A DNA stretch of 64,000 nt from Micromonospora sp. MA102 (GTDB taxonomy: Bacteria > Actinomycetota > Actinomycetes > Mycobacteriales > Micromonosporaceae): contig NZ_JAMWEG010000003.1 of the NCBI RefSeq assembly GCF_025460765.1, forward strand, positions 372,001 through 436,000, in the 5' to 3' direction. This document shows, one piece after another, positions 17,667-24,402 of this stretch (positions are counted from its first letter, which is position 1; each line of letters starts with the position of its first letter). The notes under the pieces are model-generated. The model saw only the letters and a list, made by a program, of their open reading frames with translations, did no database searches and was not told where the DNA came from. The position numbers and the translations under genes are program-made.

Positions 17667-18206
17667 ATGAGCGCCCCCACCCCTGCCGAGCCGCCCACGA
17701 TGCTCACCGACCCCTTCGACATCCCGTGGCCCGCCCCGGGCATCGTTCGGGCGATCCGCCGTCGGGCCGACGTCAGCCAGCGGGAGCTCGGACGCGTTGC
17801 CCGGGTCCATCCATCGACCATCGGGCGGATCGAGGCCGGCACGCTGACCCCGAGCATCGCCATGCTGCGTCGGATCATCGGCGTGGCCGGGTTCCGTCTC
17901 GCCGTGGTCGACGAGTTCGGCCGGGTGCTTGCGCCGATGCGGGACCGCGACGACCTGCGAGACGGCGCCGACCGTCGATATCCGTCCCACCTGGATGTGA
18001 TCGCCGACCCGGAGCCGGGGGAGTGGTGGGCCGACCTCTACGGGCTGGCTCGCCCGCCGGAGACCTTCTACCGGGACCGGGCATACCGCGACGCCCTCCG
18101 CCGGCGCAGTCAGTGGGAAGTGCGCGTGGCCAAGTACCGGGGTGTACCGCCGCCGCGCGACCCGCAGCGGTGCGGATATCGCAACGGCCCGCCGCCCGGC
18201 TGGTGA
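17667..18206 (+). CDS. XRE-family helix-turn-helix regulator
   Basis: A 179-residue protein with a Cro/CI-type HTH near residues 24-75 (IVRAIRRRADVSQRELGRVARVHPSTIGRIEAGTLTPSIAMLRRII). The C-terminal part is unassigned and rich in Arg, Asp and aromatic residues (WWADLYGLARPPETFYRDR, and WEVRVAKYRGVPPPRDPQR near the end). The ATG at 17667 is the first good start for the domain; no strong ribosome-binding site is seen. It is probably cytosolic and DNA-binding. It stands alone between a divergent sigma gene and the convergent nuclease gene, so its target cannot be read from context. A resemblance to antitoxin HTH proteins exists, but no toxin gene lies beside it. Confidence 0.8.
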   Translation: MSAPTPAEPPTMLTDPFDIPWPAPGIVRAIRRRADVSQRELGRVARVHPSTIGRIEAGTLTPSIAMLRRIIGVAGFRLAVVDEFGRVLAPMRDRDDLRDGADRRYPSHLDVIADPEPGEWWADLYGLARPPETFYRDRAYRDALRRRSQWEVRVAKYRGVPPPRDPQRCGYRNGPPPGW

Positions 18207-18238
18207 GCCGGACGACGGGCCGCTCAGCGGTACGACCG

Positions 18239-21200
18239 TCAGTCGTCGTCGCGGATGGTGCCGACGCCGGTCACGTCGGCGAGCCGGAGGCCCGGCACGC
18301 CCGCCACGTACAGCTTGAGCTGCTCGTCCGCCTCGCGCTTCCGGTCACCGCGGACGGTCACCGGGAAGGTCAGCGACGTCTGGCCGGCGGCCAGGGTCTT
18401 GCAGCCCACGTACGGGTCGTAGTCCGACCCGGCCTGCGCCGTGATGCCGTAGGTGGTGGCGCAGATCAGGGCCGGCGCGGAGAGCGGGCGGGAGACGGTC
18501 ACCGTGAACGTCATGGTGCTGTCGCCCTTGTCGCCCTCGGCCACCGACGCGTCGGAGACGCGCAGCGACGCGCGGGAGTGGAACCGGGCCACCTGCGGGT
18601 CGTGGTCGCTGGCACCCCGGTCGCCCAGGCCCTCGGCGTCGGTGGGGTAGTCGGCGTTGATGTGGGCCGTGCGGACCTGGACCAAATCCTCGTGCAGCGG
18701 GTCGTTGACGAAGAGGTTGTCCAGCGTCTGGGCCTGCCCGTCGAAGGTGTACGAGTACGCCGCCGCCGGCACGTCCGCCACCAGGTCGTCCCAGAGGTTG
18801 TGCAGGCCGGCCTCGTACAGCGGGGCGAGCTGGTCCGACGGCGTCGGGTTCGCCCCCGTGGCGATCGGGTCGTCCGGGCGCGGGAAGACGTTCAGGTCGC
18901 CGCCGTAGATCACCCGCGCGTTCGGGTCGGCCGACTCGACGGCCTGCACCAGCGCCGCGCCGTACGCGGCCTGCTCCCGCCGCTGCCCGACCCGGCTGTC
19001 CGGTCCGGACGAGAAGTGGTTGGTGGCCGCCCAGAGCGTGAAGTGCTCCGCCGAGCCGGGCGCCGCCGCCACGGTGAACCTGGCCAGCTGGACGGCCCGG
19101 GTGTAGACGTTGTTGCCGTCCACCCCGGTCGAGCGGTCCACGTCGGCCGGCAGCACGGCGTTGAACCCCTTCGGGTTCTGCACGTCGGCGTTCGACGGCA
19201 GGGCCGCCGAGCGGTACTGCACGGTCGGCGCCGAGCCCAGCAGCGGGTCGGCTGCGCTCGCCTGGTCGAGCGTCAGCCGGTCGGTGCGGTAGAGGAACGC
19301 CGAGGCGATGCCCCGGGCGTCCGCGCCCGTCCGGTCGTACGCCGCCGCGTAGGCGGGACCGCCGTTGGCCGCGATGGCCAGCGCCAGCTCCTGGACGGTG
19401 TCCGGCGCGCCATCGGCGTTGTTCGTGTCGCCGCAGACCAGCTTGCCGTCGGCCACCGTGCAGATGTCCTGGTCCTCGGCCTCCTGCACGAGCACCAGGT
19501 CCGGGCTGTGCAGGGCGCCGGTGATCTGCCGGGCCTGCACGCCCAGCTTCTCGGTGTAGGCCGCCTCGCTGGCCGGCACGTAGTCGAACGGCGGGTTGAC
19601 GCCCGTGCAGCCCGGGTTGCCGGTGAAGTCACAGCCGTCGAACGGATCGTCCCGGTAGTCGTACAGGTTCTCGACGTTGTAGGTGGCGACCGCGACCTCG
19701 CTGCCCCGGTCGGCCGGTCGCGGCGGGTTGTTCTCCGCCGGGTCCGCGCCGCCGGTCAGCGTGAGCTGCTCGGGCTGCACGCTGTACTTGCTGAACGCGT
19801 ACGAGATGGCACCGTAGGCGTCCTCGGTCAGCGTGTCGTAGGTGCGCGCCTCAGGTAGCAGCGCCGTCGAGTCCCCGGCGGTCGCCTTCACGCCGCCGGC
19901 GCCCAGCAGGATCCGCTGGTTGTTGCCGTTGTCGAAGAGCGTGCCCGGGATGTCGTCGAGCGGGTGCGCGTCCCGGAACACCCGGCGGGCGTACGGGTCG
20001 GACCGCTTCATGATCGGGTCCTCGCGGTCCAGCACGTAGATCTCGGAGTCCAGGCTGGACGCGAAGATGTGGCGCGGGGCGGAAACCCCGCTGCCGGAAC
20101 GGACCCGCATCCGCTCGCCCTCGTGCCGCTCCCAGAACAGCCCGGCGGCGGCCGCGTCGGCCGGCGGCCGGGCGTCGTCCACCCGGACGGCGGTGTCCAC
20201 GTCGAGGCCGGAGTCGAGCTTGCGCACCAGGGAGGCGCTGGAGAGCTGGGTCTGGTTGAAGTACTCCGAAACCCGGCCGCGCAGCACCACCTCGTCGCCG
20301 ACGGTCGGGGCGTAGCCGCCGATCAGCGTGGTGAACGAGCCCATGAAGACGAAGATGCCGTCCGAGGTGAGCGCGTCCCCGTCCTCGGTGCCGGTGCGGC
20401 TCTGCAGGTAGAAGCCCCACTGGTCGGCCCCGGCGGAGGTGCGGGTCAGCGACTTCTGGGTGATGACGCCGCGGACGTCGTACAGCAGGGAGCTGGTGCC
20501 GTTGCCGCTGGCCGGGGCGAGCGGCGACCGGTCGGTGCGGCCGTCCTCGTCGTCACCGGTGGGGCCCTGCACCTCGCCGACCGACAGCACGGCGGTGGCC
20601 TGCACGGTCAGCGTGCAGGTGGCGGTGCCGCCCTCGGCGTCCGTCGAGGTCACGGTGACCGAGTAGGCGCCGGCCGGCAGGCCGGTGGCGGTCAGCGTGG
20701 CGGTGGCCGTGCCGCCGGCCGCGGCGGCCGGCGTGAACGCGGTACGGCTGATCGAGCCGCTCGCCGGCGCCGGGTCGACCGCGGTGACCGCGAGGTCGGT
20801 GACGGTGTCGTCGGCGTCGGTGGCGGTGACCTGGCGGGTCGCCGTGGCGCCCGCCTCGACGGTCAGCGTGCCGCCGCAGGTCAGCGTCGGCGCCTGGTCG
20901 ACCGGGCCGCCGTCGTCGGTGTGGTGGCTGCCCAACCCGTCGAAGGTGTCGGTGGCGAAGCCCTCCCACTGCACGGCCGGGTCGAACGCGTTCGACGGGT
21001 CGGTGTCGCCGGCGCTCACCGAGGGGAGCCGGCGCAGCGTGTTGTCGGCGGTGCTGGTGAGCCCGGTGCCCCACTCGCTGCCCGGGTCGACGCCGACCTG
21101 GCCGATCGAGTCGACCACCGTCGTGCCCCTGCGCAGCACGATCGCGTCGTCGCCGTTGTAGAGCGAGCCGCCGTAGGTCTGGTCGGCCTGGGCGAGGATC

Positions 21201-21511
21201 GCCGGCGCGGCCGTCGAGGCGGCGAAGACGAAGACGTCACCGGCGGCGACCGTGCCGGTCAGCGGCACGTTGGTCGACGTGGTGGCGCCGTTGAAGAACA
21301 GCTGGAGCTGGTAGCCGGCGGCGGCCAGGTCGATCGGCGCGCCGGTGCCGTTGTAGAGCTCGACGGCCTTGTTGTTGGACAGGCCCTCGACGTACTCGGA
21401 GATGAACAGGTCGGTGGGCGCGGCGCTGGCCGCGGGGGGTGCGATCCCGATGGCCGTGACGGAGACGGCGGCGGTGGTCGCGAGCGCGGCTAAGGTGCGG
21501 CGCGGGCGCAT
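18239..21511 (-). CDS. Secreted ExeM/NucH-type endonuclease with lamin-tail domain
   Basis: Extracellular nuclease of 1090 aa, predicted to degrade DNA outside the cell. A Sec signal peptide (RPRRTLAALATTAAVSVTAIG ... ASA) is followed by a lamin-tail domain (FISEYVEGLSNNKAVELYN) near 32-160 and Ig-like segments near 205-305. An OB-type region follows near 310-470. The endonuclease/exonuclease/phosphatase domain near 610-960 carries VATYNVENLYD, YGGDLNVFP and ASDHDPQVARF catalytic motifs. A Calx-beta-like C-terminus (LRVSDASVAEGDKGDS) near 970-1090 closes it. GGAGG precedes the ATG by 4 nt. A 5-bp-armed palindrome lies just upstream. It is monocistronic, convergent with the XRE gene. Confidence 0.92.
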   Translation of the reverse strand: MRPRRTLAALATTAAVSVTAIGIAPPAASAAPTDLFISEYVEGLSNNKAVELYNGTGAPIDLAAAGYQLQLFFNGATTSTNVPLTGTVAAGDVFVFAASTAAPAILAQADQTYGGSLYNGDDAIVLRRGTTVVDSIGQVGVDPGSEWGTGLTSTADNTLRRLPSVSAGDTDPSNAFDPAVQWEGFATDTFDGLGSHHTDDGGPVDQAPTLTCGGTLTVEAGATATRQVTATDADDTVTDLAVTAVDPAPASGSISRTAFTPAAAAGGTATATLTATGLPAGAYSVTVTSTDAEGGTATCTLTVQATAVLSVGEVQGPTGDDEDGRTDRSPLAPASGNGTSSLLYDVRGVITQKSLTRTSAGADQWGFYLQSRTGTEDGDALTSDGIFVFMGSFTTLIGGYAPTVGDEVVLRGRVSEYFNQTQLSSASLVRKLDSGLDVDTAVRVDDARPPADAAAAGLFWERHEGERMRVRSGSGVSAPRHIFASSLDSEIYVLDREDPIMKRSDPYARRVFRDAHPLDDIPGTLFDNGNNQRILLGAGGVKATAGDSTALLPEARTYDTLTEDAYGAISYAFSKYSVQPEQLTLTGGADPAENNPPRPADRGSEVAVATYNVENLYDYRDDPFDGCDFTGNPGCTGVNPPFDYVPASEAAYTEKLGVQARQITGALHSPDLVLVQEAEDQDICTVADGKLVCGDTNNADGAPDTVQELALAIAANGGPAYAAAYDRTGADARGIASAFLYRTDRLTLDQASAADPLLGSAPTVQYRSAALPSNADVQNPKGFNAVLPADVDRSTGVDGNNVYTRAVQLARFTVAAAPGSAEHFTLWAATNHFSSGPDSRVGQRREQAAYGAALVQAVESADPNARVIYGGDLNVFPRPDDPIATGANPTPSDQLAPLYEAGLHNLWDDLVADVPAAAYSYTFDGQAQTLDNLFVNDPLHEDLVQVRTAHINADYPTDAEGLGDRGASDHDPQVARFHSRASLRVSDASVAEGDKGDSTMTFTVTVSRPLSAPALICATTYGITAQAGSDYDPYVGCKTLAAGQTSLTFPVTVRGDRKREADEQLKLYVAGVPGLRLADVTGVGTIRDDD

Positions 21512-21539
21512 GGAGCCTCCACGATGGGTGGACAGGAAC

Positions 21540-21551
21540 TAACGCACGTTA
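21540..21551. promoter_or_regulatory. Short palindrome upstream of the nuclease gene
   Basis: TAACGCACGTTA: arms TAACG and CGTTA around a 2-bp centre, 29 bp before the nuclease ATG. It could be a repressor operator. No family consensus is recognised. Confidence 0.3.
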
Positions 21552-21605
21552 AGGGCCGTTCCGGTCCGCCGTCCATCCCCCGGGCAGCCGTTTGATGAAT
21601 ATCCG

Positions 21606-22625
21606 TCAGCGCTGGCTGTCGAGCCGGTGCACCAGCTCGGCCACGTCCACGCTGTATTCGCACCAGTCCCGGTCGGGCCGGTAGCCCAGCTCCGCGTTGA
21701 CCTTCAGCATCGCCTCATTGGCCTGCGCGTTCCAGGTCTGCACCTCGGCCAGCTCCGGCTCGGCGGAACGCAGCTCCAGCAGCATCCGGGCCTTGATGGC
21801 GCGATCGATGCCGTAGCCCCGGTGGTCGCGGACCACGATGGTGTCGTACTGGTCGGCTCGGGTGGGGTGCTGCGCCGGCACCACGACCTCGGTGAGCCCG
21901 GCCACCTCGCCGGTCTGCTCGTGCAGGGCCAGCACGATGTACGGCTTCATGCCCCGCCGGTGCAGCGTGTCGAGGCTGTCCCGCAGCCGCTGGGGGTCGT
22001 AGGAGCTGGGCCGCAGCTCGCCGTCGTCCACGTCGCGCACCTCGGCCTTGGCCCGCGCGTACGCCTCGATGAGGTCGTCCGGCGGCCCGCCCGGGCAGAA
22101 CTCGACGTGGTAGCCGGCGCCCACCTCGGTGGCCATCTCGGCCAGCACCGGCCACTCGACCGCGCCCAGGTCGAGCACGCTGCGGGTCTCGACGTATTCC
22201 CTGGTGAAGCCGAGCGCCTCGTAGAACGCCACGGCCGGGGTGTCGCCGACCACCTCCACGCCGATCGACTGGAAGCCCTCGTCCCAGACCCGGCGGGCGG
22301 CCACCCGCACCAGCTCACGGCCGAGCCCGGTGCGCCGCAGCGCCGGGTGCACCAGCACCTCCAGCACGCCGATGCCGCCGAGCAGCAGCACGTGCACGTG
22401 GCCCAGGATCGCCCCCGGCGTGCCGTCGGGCGCCGGATCGGCCTGGTAGATCCAGGAGATCCGTCGCTCACCGGGCATCACCTCGGAGAGGTATTCCCGC
22501 ATGGAACTCTCCCGCCAGGGCGGATCCTGCGGCAGGTCGGTCGCCAGGACCGCGTTCAGCGTGTCCAGGAGCGACGCGATCTCAGCGGACGACGCGGTCC
22601 GGGGGTCCCACTCGCGCACCATCAC
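21606..22625 (-). CDS. Double-GNAT N-acetyltransferase
   Basis: 339-residue protein with two Gcn5-related acetyltransferase folds. The first is the better preserved, with the acetyl-CoA loop VHPALRRTGLGREL near 92-105 and AVAFYEALGFTREYVETRSVL near 130-150. The second, near 190-339, keeps VVRDHRGYGIDRAIKARML and a C-terminal NAEAMLKVN-like alpha/beta segment. The two-domain layout resembles MshD (mycothiol synthase) and many unassigned actinomycete GNATs; the active-site features of MshD cannot be checked here, so no function is assigned. It starts with tandem Met codons at 22625 and lies between the nuclease and the lytic transglycosylase on the same strand. Confidence 0.8.
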   Translation of the reverse strand: MMVREWDPRTASSAEIASLLDTLNAVLATDLPQDPPWRESSMREYLSEVMPGERRISWIYQADPAPDGTPGAILGHVHVLLLGGIGVLEVLVHPALRRTGLGRELVRVAARRVWDEGFQSIGVEVVGDTPAVAFYEALGFTREYVETRSVLDLGAVEWPVLAEMATEVGAGYHVEFCPGGPPDDLIEAYARAKAEVRDVDDGELRPSSYDPQRLRDSLDTLHRRGMKPYIVLALHEQTGEVAGLTEVVVPAQHPTRADQYDTIVVRDHRGYGIDRAIKARMLLELRSAEPELAEVQTWNAQANEAMLKVNAELGYRPDRDWCEYSVDVAELVHRLDSQR

Positions 22626-22694
22626 CCGTCTAGCTTGCCGTCAACAGCAGCCCGGGGGAAGGGTCCAGTCCGCGAATGTATGCAACCGGTCACG

Positions 22695-23987
22695 TCACGT
22701 ACCGCTCAGCCGTCCGTACTCGTCGGCCTTGTTGAAGACGTCCTGGGCGTAGCGGCGCACATCGTTGTAGGAGAGGATGGCGCCCCACCAGTCGCCCGGA
22801 ATGGTCATGTTCCGGCCGCCCTTGCAGAGGTAACGGCCGGCGGCCAGGGCGGCGTCGTCGATGTCGTGGGGGTTCTTGACGCCGTCGTTGTCGGCGTCCG
22901 CGCCGATCTCCTGCCAGGTGCTCGGGATGAACTGCATCGGGCCGAGCGCCTTGTCGTAGACCGGGTCGTGGTCGAGCTGCCCCTGGTCGGTGTCGAGGAT
23001 CTGGGAGCGGCCGCCCTGCCCGTCGAGCGGGGCGCCGACGATCTCCGGCGCGGCCACCCCGTCGGGCCGGAGGGTGGCCTTGTTGGCCGAGCCGTGGCGG
23101 GACTCGACGTAGCCGATCGCGGCCAGCGTGGTCCAGCTCAGCTGGCAGCTGCGGTTGGTCTGGGCGAGCACCAGCTCGGCGTAGCCGTACGCCTGCATGG
23201 CGACCGGCGGGATGCCGGTGGCGGCGCTGACCTGCTGCGCCCAGGTTGCCAGCGCGTCGGCCGGGCGGCCGGGGGCCGGAGCCACCGGCCCGGTCGGTGT
23301 GCCGGTGGGGACGGCCGTGCCGGTCGGGCCGAGGGTGCCCGGCAGCCCGGTCGCGCCGGGGCCCACCGGCACGCCGGTCGCACCGGGCACCACACCCGCC
23401 TGGGGTACGCCCTGGACCGGGGCGTTCGTGGTGGCGTCGACGGCCACCGGCTGCGGCTTGCGGACCGCCGCGGGCACGAGCAACGCACCGGCCGTGGCGG
23501 TGGCCGCGACCAGGGCGAGCAGGAAGAGGCCGGGCAGGGTCGTGCGCCCGCTGGGACGGCGCGACCAGGCGCGGGTGGCCCGGGCCGCGCCGACGGCGAG
23601 CCGCCGGGGCGGTGGCATCCGGACCGCGTGCGCGAACGGCACCCGCCGCCGCCGGCCGGCCGCCGGCTTGTCCGCCGAGGCGGCCTCCCCACCGGCCGGC
23701 GTCTTGTCCGGATCGGCCGACTCCGCCTTCGGCTCGGCCGACTCCGTTTTCGGCTCGACCGGCGTCGCCTTCGGGTCAACCGGCTCCGTCTCCGGCGCTG
23801 GCGGCTCGGTCTTCGGCTCGGCCGGCTCCGTCTTCGGGTCGGCTTCGGTGCGGCCGGCCCGGGCGGGTGTCGCGTCGCGGCGGGGGCGGGGCACGGGGCC
23901 GGCGCCGCCGTCGGGCGGCGCGGCCGGTCGCAGGGGCCGAATCGTCGATCGCTGCTCGCCGTCCGCCACCCGTCGAGTATCACCCAT
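22695..23987 (-). CDS. Membrane-anchored lytic murein transglycosylase (SLT/MltB-like)
   Basis: 430 aa. The basic/acidic cytosolic N-terminus includes repeats of a Glu-Pro-Lys motif (EPKTEP, EPKTES, EPKAES) near 60-100. One membrane helix (near 147-170, LFLLALVAATATAGALLV) is followed by a Gly/Pro/Thr-rich wall-spanning linker. The catalytic domain (near 240-430) has the acid Glu in AIGYVESRHGS, then LGPMQFIPSTWQ and DIDDAALAAGRYLC. It is predicted to cleave the glycan strand of peptidoglycan to 1,6-anhydro products outside the membrane. The ATG at 23987 is chosen. A start at 24026 would overlap the divergent FmdB gene; the two genes start only 37 bp apart and so share a control region. Confidence 0.88.
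   Translation of the reverse strand: MGDTRRVADGEQRSTIRPLRPAAPPDGGAGPVPRPRRDATPARAGRTEADPKTEPAEPKTEPPAPETEPVDPKATPVEPKTESAEPKAESADPDKTPAGGEAASADKPAAGRRRRVPFAHAVRMPPPRRLAVGAARATRAWSRRPSGRTTLPGLFLLALVAATATAGALLVPAAVRKPQPVAVDATTNAPVQGVPQAGVVPGATGVPVGPGATGLPGTLGPTGTAVPTGTPTGPVAPAPGRPADALATWAQQVSAATGIPPVAMQAYGYAELVLAQTNRSCQLSWTTLAAIGYVESRHGSANKATLRPDGVAAPEIVGAPLDGQGGRSQILDTDQGQLDHDPVYDKALGPMQFIPSTWQEIGADADNDGVKNPHDIDDAALAAGRYLCKGGRNMTIPGDWWGAILSYNDVRRYAQDVFNKADEYGRLSGT
23700..23850 (-). repeat. In-frame Glu-Pro-Lys-Thr repeat in the transglycosylase gene
   Basis: A degenerate tandem repeat of roughly 24-nt units encoding variants of EPKTEPAE. It is probably an extended, charged cytosolic segment and likely to vary in copy number between strains. 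Confidence 0.5.
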
Positions 23988-24012
23988 GACCGCCGGGGCG
24001 TCAGGTCCGCCG

Positions 24013-24024
24013 TACCCTGGTGGC
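24013..24024 (+). promoter_or_regulatory. Probable leaderless -10 element for the FmdB-type gene
   Basis: TACCCT (24013-24018) lies 6 nt before the ATG at 24025, with no ribosome-binding site. Confidence 0.4.
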
Positions 24025-24246
24025 ATGCCCCGCTACGAGTTCCGCTGCCGCGCCTGCGGCGACACCTTCGAGGTCAACCGCCCGATGGCCGACGCCGGCC
24101 AGCCGGCCGCCTGCCCGCAGGGACACGCCGACACGGTGAAGCTGCTCTCCGCCGTCGCGGTCACCGGCCGGGGCGGGTCCGGTCCGGTCGGCGGGGCGTC
24201 CGCCCCGGCCGCCGGTGGCTGCTGCGGTGGCGCCTGCGGCTGCTGA
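24025..24246 (+). CDS. FmdB-family zinc-ribbon protein
   Basis: Small protein of 73 aa. The N-terminal regulatory zinc ribbon shows RCRACGDTFEV with a second Cys site in ACPQGH (a His/Cys variant of the usual CPxC pair), followed by a Gly/Ala linker and a Cys-rich tail (GGCCGGACGC). FmdB-type proteins are widespread in actinobacteria and of unknown function; a nucleic-acid or protein-binding role is assumed from the fold. The start is set by MPRYEFRC, the standard family opening. It is transcribed divergently from the lytic transglycosylase. Confidence 0.88.
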   Translation: MPRYEFRCRACGDTFEVNRPMADAGQPAACPQGHADTVKLLSAVAVTGRGGSGPVGGASAPAAGGCCGGACGC

Positions 24247-24402
24247 CCGGCCGCCCATCCTCGGCCCGCCGGTCGACCCGGCTTGCCGCCCGTGTGATCC
24301 TTTGGCACCTTGGGTCGGAATCTGCCCGGCCGTTCTCACGATGCGTGACCGCGTGACCATAGGGCAGCATGAGACCGACGTCACGGGGCGGAGGTTCCAC
24401 GC

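Noticed and set aside
17102-19858. 918-codon plus-strand frame through the intergene and opposite the nuclease gene
   Set aside because: It crosses the inverted repeat, the XRE gene in another frame and the antisense of the nuclease; no coherent protein features.
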